Shown here piece by piece: positions 44,410 through 53,768 of a stretch of DNA of 64,000 bases. Where the stretch lies: positions 310,001-374,000 of the forward strand of contig JADJMD010000013.1 of NCBI GenBank assembly GCA_016709765.1, in the 5' to 3' direction. A program made the position numbers and the translations under genes. Source of the DNA: Ignavibacteriales bacterium. Its GTDB lineage: Bacteria > Bacteroidota > Ignavibacteria > Ignavibacteriales > Ignavibacteriaceae. The notes under the pieces were generated by a model. The model worked only from the letters and a program-made list of their open reading frames with translations. It made no database searches and was not told where the DNA came from. The first letter of the stretch is position 1, and each line of letters begins with the position of its first letter.

Positions 44410-44697
44410 TATTGCAAATCCACCAATAATAAACTTAAGTTAACGATTGATCGTGAAAGATTACCAAAGTATCTGAACCTAAGTCTTAAAAAATGTTATC
44501 AGTTAACGGAAGGATTCTACCTGCCTGAAACCAAAATAATAAATAAACCAAGAGCTAAAATTGATTACAGAGAATTAGCGAGTGAGTATAAAATATTAAT
44601 TAATTATGGAACTGTTTCAAACCAAGCTGCTCTTGCAAGAAAACTAAATGTAAGCAGAGCTTGGGTTACGAAGGTTTTTAAAGTTGGTTGTAGATGA
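44410..44697 (+). pseudogene. Broken copy of the small helix-turn-helix protein at 55830
   Basis: With one extra base near 44430 the frame reads LKLTIDRERLPKYLNLSLKK, CYQLTEGFYLPETKI and ends NQAALARKLNVSRAWVTKVF, parallel to the 55830-56138 protein. Without the extra base the frame stops after a few codons. There is no intact start. It is a decayed duplicate. Confidence 0.65.
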
Positions 44698-44808
44698 GTG
44701 AGATATACAATTTTCTGTAATAGTGCTAATTACTTATCAATACCTATTATAAAATGTAGGCTGGATAACGAATAATTTTTTCTCAAAGTATTCAACTGAG
44801 TCAATATG

Positions 44809-46137
44809 TTACTTTAAGCTTTTTCTATGATTCAATTCAATATATTCTTTTCTAAAAAGCCAATTCATATATAACAACAACAATGTTAGTGTTACACTTT
44901 TAGATAATGAACGCTTTACAATCTGATAAAAACCTGATAACCTTCTTAACAGATCAAGGAATCCATCCTCAACTTGCTGCGGAGTCATATTCTTAGGCAG
45001 ATAAAAGCAGATGTTAAACGAAGAATTGTATGCAATGTTATTCTTGAGAAAATCGAGTTTACTTTTCATTAATATTCTCCCTTCCTTTTCTAATTGCTCA
45101 TATACTCTTGATCCAGGTATAGGGACTAAAATATTTATCATTGGAAGTGCAATATTATTGTCAATAATAAACCGACTTAATTGCTTAGAAGTGTCTGGAG
45201 TATCGTTGTCAAGTCCATATATAAAGAAAGCAGCTATTTTTATCCCCGCATTATGAATATTTTTAATTTTTTGCTGAAATGAATCAGTCTTATAATTTTT
45301 ATTTAAATAAGTAAGATTCTGCTGTTCAATAGATTCCATTCCGATAAACAACACTTTGCATCCAGCTTTTTTCATCAGTGTTAATGTTTCAATATCCTCA
45401 CCGATATTAATCGTACACTGTGCACCCCATACAAAATTATATTTTCGTTCAATCATCACATTGCACAATTTTATCAGATAATTTCTATTATTATAAATAT
45501 TGGTATCAATAAATGCGATATTCCGTGTTGAATTGTGAAGGTATTCAAGTTCTTCCGCTATATATTTAAATTTTCGCAGATAATATTTACCTTTATAGAT
45601 TGAGGCAACGCAACAAAAATCACAATTGTTATAACACCCAACATTTAATATAACTGGTGTAAAGAAGATTCTTTGGGTATCTAAAACTGTATAATCAATT
45701 TTGTAATTGAGATCGGTTTTGCAATAGTAATCTTTTTGCAACACACCTGATTGAGCGTCATTCAATATTTTAGTCATATCATTATATCCCGGATTACCAT
45801 GAATGACTGAATTACAATGGCTTTCTATATAATCCTTACTTATATGCGGTTGGAAGCCTCCAAATATTACTATCTTTCCTCTCTTTCTAAATTCATCTGC
45901 TAACTCAGCTCCTCTGAAAATCTCATAACCCATTGAGGAAATCCCGATAATGGAAGCATCGGTATAAAAATTAACATCCTCAAAATATTCATAGCAAAAT
46001 TCTTTTTCCCAATCATCAGGTATAATGGCGCTTAAAGCGGGTAAAGTCAGTGAAATAATATAAAGTTTCTTTCCTTTCAATAATTTACCAGCTTGATCTT
46101 TATATGAAGGTTGAATCAGATATATTTTCTTTTTCAT
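44809..46137 (-). CDS. B12-binding radical SAM protein (last gene of the biosynthetic cluster)
   Basis: The 442-residue protein has an N-terminal cobalamin-binding domain (ISSMGYEIFRGAELADEF, IVIFGGFQPHIS). A radical SAM core has C-x3-C-x2-C in NVGCYNNCDFCC near residue 172, plus strand motifs (FIDTNIYNN, LFIGMESIEQQNL, AFFIYGLDNDTPDT). A short helical C-terminus with a hydrophobic stretch ends the protein. Relatives include BchE-like cyclases and radical methylases. It lies four bases after the ABC ATPase gene and is co-directional with the whole cluster, so it is probably a late tailoring enzyme. The substrate is unknown. Confidence 0.85.
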   Translation of the reverse strand: MKKKIYLIQPSYKDQAGKLLKGKKLYIISLTLPALSAIIPDDWEKEFCYEYFEDVNFYTDASIIGISSMGYEIFRGAELADEFRKRGKIVIFGGFQPHISKDYIESHCNSVIHGNPGYNDMTKILNDAQSGVLQKDYYCKTDLNYKIDYTVLDTQRIFFTPVILNVGCYNNCDFCCVASIYKGKYYLRKFKYIAEELEYLHNSTRNIAFIDTNIYNNRNYLIKLCNVMIERKYNFVWGAQCTINIGEDIETLTLMKKAGCKVLFIGMESIEQQNLTYLNKNYKTDSFQQKIKNIHNAGIKIAAFFIYGLDNDTPDTSKQLSRFIIDNNIALPMINILVPIPGSRVYEQLEKEGRILMKSKLDFLKNNIAYNSSFNICFYLPKNMTPQQVEDGFLDLLRRLSGFYQIVKRSLSKSVTLTLLLLYMNWLFRKEYIELNHRKSLK

Positions 46138-46141
46138 TGGT

Positions 46142-46867
46142 TCATGCCTCGTGAATTTCTTTTAATGGTATTTCTAAATTCACAATACTCCCATTTTCGA
46201 TATTATATATTTTATCTGCCAGAGTCTTTAACCTCAAATCATGACTTGCCACTATAACACATTTTTTGAACTCACTGGCATAAGAATGCAAAAGTGTGAT
46301 AATTTCTTCGCCTTGCTTTGTTTCTAGACTGGCTGTGGGCTCATCTGCTATTAGCAAATCAGCATTGTTGGCAAACGCTCTTGCTATGGCGGTTCTTTGT
46401 TTCTCACCATGGCTAAGTTCCAAGGGTGTTCTTGCAGCTAAATGTAAAATCCCAACTCTACTAAGTGCATCCAAAGCATTTCTTTTTGAATTAAGTCGAT
46501 TACTAGGAGAAAATCTGAGAACCAACTCTACATTTTGATATACAGTTAAAGCATCAATTAATAAAAAAGACTGAAAGATGAATCCAATTTTTTCCGCTCT
46601 TAATAGCTGCAGCTCTGACTGAGTATAATTATTAATATCTTTTCCGAACAGATATACAATTCCCTCAGTTGGTCTATTAAAACCTGCAATAATTGTAAGC
46701 ATTGTTGTTTTACCACTACCACTTGGACCAAGCAAAAGAAGTAGTTCCCCTCTTTTAGCTGAAAAATTAATTTCATACAAAGCGTTAGTCTTATTCGCTT
46801 TCGCCTCATATATTTTAGATACTCTTTTTAAGTCAACAATATTTTGGTTGTTATCTTTTTCGTTCAT
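46142..46867 (-). CDS. ABC transporter ATP-binding protein (LolD/MacB/DevA type)
   Basis: The protein has 241 residues with the ATG at 46867, chosen because it forms an ATGA overlap with the permease stop; a longer frame to 46942 exists but would run deep into the permease gene. Walker A is GPSGSGKTT, the Q-loop FQSF, the signature LSHGEKQR (His in place of the usual first Gly of LSGGQ), Walker B LLIADEP and the H-loop ASHD. With the FtsX/DevC-type permease it forms an exporter or lipid/lipoprotein extractor, probably for the product of the cluster. Confidence 0.9.
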   Translation of the reverse strand: MNEKDNNQNIVDLKRVSKIYEAKANKTNALYEINFSAKRGELLLLLGPSGSGKTTMLTIIAGFNRPTEGIVYLFGKDINNYTQSELQLLRAEKIGFIFQSFLLIDALTVYQNVELVLRFSPSNRLNSKRNALDALSRVGILHLAARTPLELSHGEKQRTAIARAFANNADLLIADEPTASLETKQGEEIITLLHSYASEFKKCVIVASHDLRLKTLADKIYNIENGSIVNLEIPLKEIHEA

Positions 46868-47964
46868 GAGAATACCTCTAACGGATAAATCTTCCGGATC
46901 CGTCCGAATGAAAATAGAGCACTTAATAAACTTATTATGCAAGTAGCAAGTGTTATATAAATTAAATGATCGTAATTAATTATGGTATTAACTTCAGGAG
47001 AGATATTTTCGATAAAATTTACAATTGGATAGAATAATATTACACCTAATAATTCTGAAATTAACGATAGAATTAATGCCTGAGAAATAATTAAGATATA
47101 AAGATAACTTTTAGGAGAGCCCAATAATTTCATTAGTGCAAAATCTTTTCTTCTTTCTAATATATTAACTGAAAGAATCAAGCTTAAGATTATAGCAAGG
47201 ACAACACCTCCAATAGCCGCTATAGCAAAAAACAAAGGGAGTATCCCTGCTTCCATTTCAGCAATATTATTTTCTAAAAATTTTCGATTTTGATAGATAG
47301 AGAATCTGCCTGGGAACATACTTTCTATTCTTTTTTGAAGATCAGACAAATTACTTCCTTTATTACAATTAAGTATAAAAAAACTAGCAAGCCCTGGCAG
47401 CTCAATAGTAGATTGCTCATATTCAAGTGTTACGAATGCATATTGTGTAACAACTGCATTTGTTCCACTACATATACCAACCACTCTCAGTGTATCTTCG
47501 TTAATGAAAACTTCATCATCAATATTGATATTATATTTTGCGGAAAAAGACCTATCAAGTATAATTTCATTATTACTATTTATTTCTCTGCCTTCATTTA
47601 TTATCGGCGGGCCACCTTCTGATCCAGGTACATATCCCGTTAGTAAAACCGTCGCATTAACATTTTTTATTTTAATATTTGTAAGAAGAATCAAAACCGA
47701 GGTCGCATTTTTTACAGCTTTGTCTTTTTTAATTGCGTTAAGATATATTGCAGGAAGAAGGGATGTTCCACGAATAATATTAGTTGAATTAGCTTGTAAT
47801 ACCCATATGTCAGCCTTAGTTTTCCTTATATATTCCACTGAACCTTCTGCTACTCCATTGTAAATACCAAGGATAAACATTATTAAAATAATGCAAAGAG
47901 CTATTCCCAGAAGGGTCAATAATAACCTTAATGGCTGAGAAATTAATATTCTAAGGACGTACAT
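46864..47964 (-). CDS. ABC transporter permease (FtsX/MacB/DevC type)
   Basis: The 366-residue protein has an N-terminal helix (PLRLLLTLLGIALCIILIMF), a large periplasmic MacB-type domain (about 40-240, including IINEGREINSNNEIILDRSF) and three C-terminal helices (FFAIAAIGGVVLAIILSLIL, ALILSLISELLGVILFYPIV, LATCIISLLSALFSF). Between the first two of these is the conserved ERRKDFALMKLLGSP coupling helix. The four-helix layout with one large extracytoplasmic domain is that of mechanotransmission exporters. It overlaps the ATPase gene by four bases. Confidence 0.88.
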   Translation of the reverse strand: MYVLRILISQPLRLLLTLLGIALCIILIMFILGIYNGVAEGSVEYIRKTKADIWVLQANSTNIIRGTSLLPAIYLNAIKKDKAVKNATSVLILLTNIKIKNVNATVLLTGYVPGSEGGPPIINEGREINSNNEIILDRSFSAKYNINIDDEVFINEDTLRVVGICSGTNAVVTQYAFVTLEYEQSTIELPGLASFFILNCNKGSNLSDLQKRIESMFPGRFSIYQNRKFLENNIAEMEAGILPLFFAIAAIGGVVLAIILSLILSVNILERRKDFALMKLLGSPKSYLYILIISQALILSLISELLGVILFYPIVNFIENISPEVNTIINYDHLIYITLATCIISLLSALFSFGRIRKIYPLEVFS

Positions 47965-48023
47965 CTTACACCTGATAAATTGTCATAAAATATGTGGGTC
48001 CAAGAAAATAACATAAGGCATAA

Positions 48024-48488
48024 TTATATATTTTTTTCATTTCCGTCTCTTCTTAGTGAATTTAAAAAGGTATATGTTATCATTGCGGTAAGAAGCGAAA
48101 GTATAATTGCTAAGATTATACTTCCTACAACATACTGAAGTAAATTATTTTTAATAAACTCATAGTCTGTTTTTGAAGAATAATGAAATACTCCTGTCTC
48201 TGTATTTATAAAAAGTCCTCCAAGCAGAAAGCTAGCAAGAATGACAAACGGAGTAACCGGAGGTTGACTAAAGTTAGATACAGCCAGCATAATTATTTTA
48301 TTTAGTCTAAAAATAAAAGCAAGAATGATAGCCAAGATTGTCTGGAAACCCCATATCGGAATAATTCCTGTAAAAACTCCAACACCCACAGATATTGATA
48401 GTTTTAAATTTGATTCACTGCTCTTAAATAAGTATTCTTTCGACTTCCTCATTATATCAGGTAAATTATTTTTCAAGATTTTTTTCAT
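48024..48488 (-). CDS. DUF2062-family membrane protein
   Basis: The 154-residue protein has the DUF2062 pattern: SVGVGVFTGIIPIWGFQTIL at about 33-52, AFIFRLNKIIMLAVSNFSQP with a conserved Asn/Pro-rich turn, a second helix pair around VILASFLLGGLF, and a C-terminal helix (VVGSIILAIILSLLTAMITY). The function of the family is unknown. It is often found with glycosyltransferases or lipid enzymes; here it sits between an epimerase gene (8 bases upstream) and the ABC permease. Confidence 0.8.
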   Translation of the reverse strand: MKKILKNNLPDIMRKSKEYLFKSSESNLKLSISVGVGVFTGIIPIWGFQTILAIILAFIFRLNKIIMLAVSNFSQPPVTPFVILASFLLGGLFINTETGVFHYSSKTDYEFIKNNLLQYVVGSIILAIILSLLTAMITYTFLNSLRRDGNEKNI

Positions 48489-48496
48489 TTATTGTT

Positions 48497-49483
48497 TTAC
48501 TGATTATCTAAACATGAATAAAATATTTCCTCAAAATTATTCCATTTATATCTGAATGATGTTTTAAGTAATTTTTCGGAAGAATAATTTAGATCAAAAC
48601 CCGGATGCCAGATTTTAAATATATATTTTTCACCAAAATTATTTGTTATCCAATTAAGAATACCAGGAATTCTATGAAGCAAAACAGAGATTAAAGCGAG
48701 AAGTCTTATTTTAAAATACGAACTGCCTGCCCGTTTTAACACCCGAATATATGATTGAAATGCCTCTTCAAATAATATTGGTTCGTGCATACAAATATTA
48801 AACACTTCACCACTCACCGTTTGAGTCTCCATCAGATAAACAGCAGCATCCGCTACATCTTCAACATGTACAAAATTAAATTTCTTGTTTTGAAAACCTC
48901 CCGCAATTAGAAGTCTTGAAACAGCTGCCTCTCTTAAATTTTTTCCAAAAGGGGTATGCTCACCGGGGCCAAAAATTGCTACAGGCCTGATAACAATTGT
49001 GGTGATGCTTGATCTTCTTGCTATTTCCAGGGCTTCAATTTCGCCTCTCAGTTTTGAGTAACCATAAGGTTCAATAGCAAGAGCTTTGTTATTTTCTGTA
49101 ATAATTTTATTTGATTTTCCCAGGAGTCCATAAACAGCTGTACTGCTGCAATACAATGCCTTTTTGATTCCTAATTCTGATAAACACTCCCAAACATTTT
49201 TTGTCCCTTCAACATTTATATTATATAATATTTCCAAGCTTTGTTTTGAATCAACCAATGCTGCAAAGTGATAAACAGTATCGGCGCCTTCCATTGCATT
49301 TCTTATTGAGTTTTTGTTGAGTATATCAATATGTACAGGTTCAACATTTTTATACTCGTTAAAAATATTATTTGTCTGGTAAAAGCCAGCTTTTACATTG
49401 TATCCTTTATCATTAAGTTCTTTAACCACTTGTCTTCCTACAAACCCTGCAGCACCAGTAACAAGAACGGTTCCTCTATTCAT
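48497..49483 (-). CDS. NAD(P)-dependent epimerase/dehydratase (extended SDR)
   Basis: The 328-residue protein has a Rossmann nucleotide site at the N-terminus (VLVTGAAGFVGRQVVKEL), the SSTAVYG active-site Ser strand and the catalytic Tyr-x3-Lys in EPYGYSKLRGE. HVEDVADAAVYLM and the variable C-terminal substrate domain with a hydrophobic stretch (LLALISVLLHRIPGIL) follow. Such enzymes act on nucleotide sugars or on 3-hydroxy/keto lipids and terpenoids. It overlaps the carbamoyltransferase gene by eight bases. Confidence 0.88.
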   Translation of the reverse strand: MNRGTVLVTGAAGFVGRQVVKELNDKGYNVKAGFYQTNNIFNEYKNVEPVHIDILNKNSIRNAMEGADTVYHFAALVDSKQSLEILYNINVEGTKNVWECLSELGIKKALYCSSTAVYGLLGKSNKIITENNKALAIEPYGYSKLRGEIEALEIARRSSITTIVIRPVAIFGPGEHTPFGKNLREAAVSRLLIAGGFQNKKFNFVHVEDVADAAVYLMETQTVSGEVFNICMHEPILFEEAFQSYIRVLKRAGSSYFKIRLLALISVLLHRIPGILNWITNNFGEKYIFKIWHPGFDLNYSSEKLLKTSFRYKWNNFEEIFYSCLDNQ

Positions 49484-51329
49484 AAGTGCCTCGCTTCATT
49501 ACCATGTAATTACCAATAGCAACACAATCTATATTCGTTGACAAAAAACATGATATAGCATCCTTAGGACTACATACTATCGGTTCATTTTTTACATTAA
49601 AGGAAGTATTTAATAATACCGGGAGTCCGGTAATATTTTTGAACTTATGTATTAAATTCCAAAACATTGGGTTAGTTTCTGAAGATACAGTTTGTATTCT
49701 TGCTGTTCCATCAACATGCGTTACCGCTGGTATTATTTTGGACTTATCATCATAAACTGGGACAGTAAATAGCATAAAAGGAGAGTGATCTAATCCGGTC
49801 ATATCAAAATATTCTTTCGCCTCCTCTTCCAATACAGCCGGAGCGAAAGGTCTGAACGATTCTCTGCGTTTTACCTTTTCGTTAATTTTATCTTTCATCA
49901 GCGGGTCTCTTGGATCTGCTAAAATACTTCTGTTTCCTAAAGCTCTTGGGCCAAACTCCATTCTACCCTGAAACCAACCAACCACTTTCCCATCAGCAAT
50001 TGCAGAAGCTACTGCTTCGATTATATCATCGGGCTTGGATGCGATAACATCATTTTTAAATGTATCTAAAGCTTTTGAAATTTCATCTTCTGTATATTCA
50101 GTACCAAGATAAACATCGTACCATTTTACCTTATCAGTATGAGTTTTCTCAGTCTCATTAAAGTAAGCATACAAAGCCGCCCCAGCGCTGCATCCTTCGT
50201 CAGAAGCAGCAGGTTGAATAAAAATATTTTTAAATAATCCCGAGCGGGCAATTTTTCCATTTAAAGTACAATTTAAAGCGACACCACCTGCCATTGTAAG
50301 ATTAGATAGTTGTGTTTCTGATTGAAAATATCTTAATGTGTGTAATACTGCTTCATTTAATGACTCCTGCAACGCAGCAGCAATATTGGAATGCCGTTCC
50401 TCAAATGAATCGTTTGCCTTTCTTGCCGGACCAAGGTTTTCAATTATAAATTCTTTTAATCCTGCTTTAGACAACAATGGGGTGAAGTATTGACCATTTT
50501 CACCTAAAATAATTAATTTACTAAATACTTGTTTATATTTTTTAGCGTCACCATAAGATGCCAGCCCCATCACTTTATATTCATCTCCAAGACTTTTAAA
50601 CCCTAGAAATACTGTAATTATTAGATACAATGCTCCAAGTGAAGTAGGAAGTAGTACATTTCCAATTTCAGAAATAGAGTTTTCTTTTCCAATAGCAACT
50701 ATAGAACTTTCAAGTTCGCCTGTACCATCTAAAGTGAGAATTAAGGAATTTGAAAAACCAGAGGGATAAAATGCACTTGCTGCATGTGCATCATGATGAC
50801 GAACCTGAACAAATTTATCCGGAACCACTCCAGTCATTTTTTCGAACTGTTCAAGGAGTACTTCCCTTTTCATCATCGCGTTAAATATATTAGAATAAGA
50901 TTCTTCTACTTTTTTTTGATCACTGATAGAAATGAAAGGTTTTAAAAGTTCTAATCTTTTTTCAATAACCGGTTTATCAAAACTGCAATAGTGTGCAACC
51001 TGATCAACATCTTTAATAGTAATTCCAGCATAATTAAGACAGTACTTGATAGCATTTTTTGGCAGCAAAGTATTACCTGTAAGATTAAGAGAATACTTTA
51101 AACGTGTAAATCTTTCCTCAGATGCACAGGCAATTACTTTTCCGTCGAGGAATAAAGCTGCAGAAGCATCGTGACCAAAATAACCCAATGGGAAAAATGA
51201 AAACGGTACTTCTCCTTCATGAAACTCAAATATTGTATTAAAGTCTTGATTAGTTTTTGCAAACGGACTTAGTATACCCTCGGCTAAATGAGAGTCTCTT
51301 GTGAATCCTGAATATCCCAGACAGTACAT
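49476..51329 (-). CDS. NodU/CmcH-family O-carbamoyltransferase
   Basis: The 617-residue protein has the full family length. The N-terminal ASKHA (Kae1-like) domain carries the metal motif in VRHHDAHAASAFYPSG (H-D-A-H), the nucleotide strand LILTLDGTGE and GGVALNCTLNGKIA. The C-terminal domain opens with VVGWFQGRMEFGPRALGNRS and ADPRDPLMKDKINEKVKRRE. The family moves a carbamoyl group from carbamoyl phosphate, via carbamoyl-AMP, to a hydroxyl of a sugar, antibiotic or other natural product. It shows that the cluster product has an acceptor hydroxyl. The first ATG overlaps the methyltransferase stop (TAATG). Confidence 0.93.
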   Translation of the reverse strand: MYCLGYSGFTRDSHLAEGILSPFAKTNQDFNTIFEFHEGEVPFSFFPLGYFGHDASAALFLDGKVIACASEERFTRLKYSLNLTGNTLLPKNAIKYCLNYAGITIKDVDQVAHYCSFDKPVIEKRLELLKPFISISDQKKVEESYSNIFNAMMKREVLLEQFEKMTGVVPDKFVQVRHHDAHAASAFYPSGFSNSLILTLDGTGELESSIVAIGKENSISEIGNVLLPTSLGALYLIITVFLGFKSLGDEYKVMGLASYGDAKKYKQVFSKLIILGENGQYFTPLLSKAGLKEFIIENLGPARKANDSFEERHSNIAAALQESLNEAVLHTLRYFQSETQLSNLTMAGGVALNCTLNGKIARSGLFKNIFIQPAASDEGCSAGAALYAYFNETEKTHTDKVKWYDVYLGTEYTEDEISKALDTFKNDVIASKPDDIIEAVASAIADGKVVGWFQGRMEFGPRALGNRSILADPRDPLMKDKINEKVKRRESFRPFAPAVLEEEAKEYFDMTGLDHSPFMLFTVPVYDDKSKIIPAVTHVDGTARIQTVSSETNPMFWNLIHKFKNITGLPVLLNTSFNVKNEPIVCSPKDAISCFLSTNIDCVAIGNYMVMKRGTYE

Positions 51330-52255
51330 TATCTCTTTCTCCTTCTGTTCTTTGATTTATGTAAAACAACAAAATACCGTTCTGGTTTTAAGAGAAGATC
51401 AGCTGCAATCAGCTTTTTATTTTTACTAAGTTTCATATATCGTTCTGCTAATTCAGTGGAATCAAATTCTTCTGAAATGTTCTGTTCCATTCCAAGTATC
51501 TGAACAATTTTAAACCCTGTCTTTTTAGTTAATTGTATTAACTCCTCCATATCTATTAACAATTCGTATGGATTCAAGAATTGATCGGCGATCCATACAG
51601 GTGTCTTAAAAGCATCTAGTTGCATTTCATCAGTTTTAGTTTTTCCGATAAGTTCAATAAGGGGTAACCCTTGCGCAGTTTTTGTTGCGAACTCACCAGC
51701 AAGTTCAATAATATTATCTGGTTTGGGTTTTACTTTAATCAGCATCTTAAGCAAAGACATATTCAAGGAGTGATTATACCGGCCATGTTTTCCATAAATC
51801 CATAAAAACAATTCACCGGAATCCTTAAGTATCTTGTTTAGATTTCTTAAAACCTTTTGCATATTAGCTGTGTGGTGCAGGACACCCAGACAAAGCACGA
51901 TATCATATTTCAAGGTTCCGGGTAAAGATTTTACCAGGTTCCACTTTCGAAAAGTTAAATTTGCCAAAGATTTTTTTTTAGTATTAAGAATCGCCTGATT
52001 TATTGAATGAGAAGAATTATCCAATCCCAAAAACTCAATGTCTTTATAACGGCTGGCAAGAGAAATGGAAGTATTGCCAGTACCACAGCCGGCATCAAGT
52101 ATATGAATGTTATTCTTTCCACTTGATATTCCAGCAACACTTTGAGAAAATCTGCGCATAAAAATCAGTCCATCATGATCTACCGGCCTAGTCCCGGGAA
52201 ACTGAAATTGTTCATAAAACTTTTTGCTTTTCAGTGTAATATATTTTTCAGACAT
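51329..52255 (-). CDS. Class I SAM-dependent methyltransferase
   Basis: The protein has about 308 residues. SAM-binding motif I is HILDAGCGTGNTSISLA at about 50-66, motif II the acidic FLGLDNSS, and the post-motif DIVLCLGVLHHTANMQKVL is typical of small-molecule methyltransferases. The C-terminal half (LLIDMEELIQLTKKTGFKIV) is probably substrate-binding. Two start codons are possible: 52255 (MSEKYIT) and 52264; I prefer the inner one because the overlap with the upstream gene is shorter. It lies between the radical SAM and carbamoyltransferase genes, overlapping both. Confidence 0.88.
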   Translation of the reverse strand: MSEKYITLKSKKFYEQFQFPGTRPVDHDGLIFMRRFSQSVAGISSGKNNIHILDAGCGTGNTSISLASRYKDIEFLGLDNSSHSINQAILNTKKKSLANLTFRKWNLVKSLPGTLKYDIVLCLGVLHHTANMQKVLRNLNKILKDSGELFLWIYGKHGRYNHSLNMSLLKMLIKVKPKPDNIIELAGEFATKTAQGLPLIELIGKTKTDEMQLDAFKTPVWIADQFLNPYELLIDMEELIQLTKKTGFKIVQILGMEQNISEEFDSTELAERYMKLSKNKKLIAADLLLKPERYFVVLHKSKNRRRKR

Positions 52256-53768
52256 AAAATTCATTTTTCTTCGAAAAATTATCAGCTATCACGAAATATC
52301 TTCTTAAAATATTTTTGACTTCCTTATCTTCTATATCTTCTAATTTAGCACGTGAACTAACTACATAAGCCATAAAAAAGCCATCAATTTCTCTTTGAGT
52401 AAAGTAATTAGGTAACAATTTAAGAGCTTCACCGAGTCGTTTTGGGGTAAATGCAAATTCTCTAATGGCTTTCTTCTTCATTTCTGTTAATGTTTTCAGA
52501 CTATAATTATATGGTCCTTCACCTACATTTACATAATCTCTTGAAACGTTATAATCACTATTCTTAAAGTATCCCAAAGATTGGGCTAATTTATAAAGCT
52601 CAGTTCCGGGGAAATAAACGACAGTAAAAAATGTAGCTCCAAGAAGTGATGATGCTTTAGCATATTCGATTGTTTGATTTAGTTCCTCTTCTGTTTCAGT
52701 AGGAAAACCGAGCATAAAAAACCCGCGTGTTATTATGCCTGCCTTTGCAGTATATTCAATTGTCTTAAATACTTTATCAAGGTTCAAATTTTTTTGAATA
52801 AGCTTCTGCAGTCTTGGGGACCCTGTTTCAACTGCAATTGAAGTGAATTTGGTCCCTGCTCCTACCATTTTATCAATTAATTCCTCATCCATTCTATCAC
52901 CACGAATTGCATTAGGGAAGGAAAAAGTCAATTTCATTTTACTTTGAATGATCAGATCACATATTCTTTTTGCCCTCTCAATATCCAGATTAAAGATATC
53001 ATCAATAATCTGAAAGTCTGTTATTCCAAAATTGTCGTGAATATATCTGATTTCCTCCAAAACACTCTCAGGCGATCTTACTCTAAACTTTTTTCCGAGA
53101 ATATTATGACAGTATGCACACCTATAAGGGCAACCCCTTGTGGTCATTATGTTTGCGTGAGGTTTGGATATTTTAGATGTGAAAGTTAGAAACTGATTAG
53201 AAAACTGCTCTAAATCAATTAAGGAATAATCCGGCATTGGAAGTGTATCTATATTGTCAAGATATTTTCTCGGTAAAGTCTTTATTACTTTTCCATTATT
53301 CCGGAATGCTATTCCCTCGATCTCTTTCCATTCTTTGTTATTAATTATTCTTTCTATAAAGTCATTAAATGTCGCCTCACCTTCTCCGATAACCGTGCAG
53401 TCTAAATAGCCTGAACTGAGTGAACCTTCAGGATCATCTGTTGGGTAAGGTCCTCCAGCGACAACTATACATTTAATATCCCATTTCTTTATTGTCTGGA
53501 TTGCTTCATGGAATGCAACCTGACCAATAGATAAACTTCTTAACCCTACGACATTTGGATTAAACTCATTAAGTTGTTCCAATAATGTTTTTCTATCATT
53601 AAAAGATTGACCAGGTTTTGAAATAAGTGTTAAGATTTTTATTGCAACTGCATCTTTAAAATAATTTTTTAATGAGGACGACAAATACATCAGCCCAAGA
53701 GAATGTTCTGCAGAGGGCCATACTTCTTCAAGAGAGGTGCGTAGAATATCAACAAGTAAAATTTTCAT
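52248..53768 (-). CDS. B12-binding radical SAM protein (early cluster gene)
   Basis: The protein has about 506 residues with the ATG at 53768, which overlaps the FkbH stop (ATGA); the frame stays open a few codons further. The N-terminal cobalamin-binding domain (ILLVDILRTSLEEVWPSAEH, CIVVAGGPYPTDDPEGSL) is followed by a radical SAM core with C-x3-C-x2-C in MTTRGCPYRCAYCHNILG near residue 210 and later motifs (DDIFNLDIERAKRICDLII, GFFMLGFPTETEEEL, FFTVVYFPGTELYKLA). The class includes radical methyltransferases and ring-forming enzymes. Coupling to FkbH and ACP suggests it acts on, or soon after, the carrier-bound unit; this is inference. Confidence 0.87.
   Translation of the reverse strand: MKILLVDILRTSLEEVWPSAEHSLGLMYLSSSLKNYFKDAVAIKILTLISKPGQSFNDRKTLLEQLNEFNPNVVGLRSLSIGQVAFHEAIQTIKKWDIKCIVVAGGPYPTDDPEGSLSSGYLDCTVIGEGEATFNDFIERIINNKEWKEIEGIAFRNNGKVIKTLPRKYLDNIDTLPMPDYSLIDLEQFSNQFLTFTSKISKPHANIMTTRGCPYRCAYCHNILGKKFRVRSPESVLEEIRYIHDNFGITDFQIIDDIFNLDIERAKRICDLIIQSKMKLTFSFPNAIRGDRMDEELIDKMVGAGTKFTSIAVETGSPRLQKLIQKNLNLDKVFKTIEYTAKAGIITRGFFMLGFPTETEEELNQTIEYAKASSLLGATFFTVVYFPGTELYKLAQSLGYFKNSDYNVSRDYVNVGEGPYNYSLKTLTEMKKKAIREFAFTPKRLGEALKLLPNYFTQREIDGFFMAYVVSSRAKLEDIEDKEVKNILRRYFVIADNFSKKNEFYV

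Larger units (their letters stand above)
44325..44697 (+). repeat. Left copy of a direct repeat (about 370 bp) flanking the biosynthetic cluster
   Basis: From the hairpin (GCCCTGAAAATCAGGG) through GGCTCCACAAACACGATACG to the helix-turn-helix coding end it matches 55753-56125 in the same orientation, with scattered substitutions and small indels (roughly four fifths identical by eye). The two copies bracket 44.8-55.6 kb. Confidence 0.75.

Noticed and set aside
46868..46942. Longer start for the ABC ATPase
   Set aside because: The extra 25 residues overlap the permease C-terminus, are not conserved ATPase sequence, and the ATGA overlap at 46864-46867 is the natural start.
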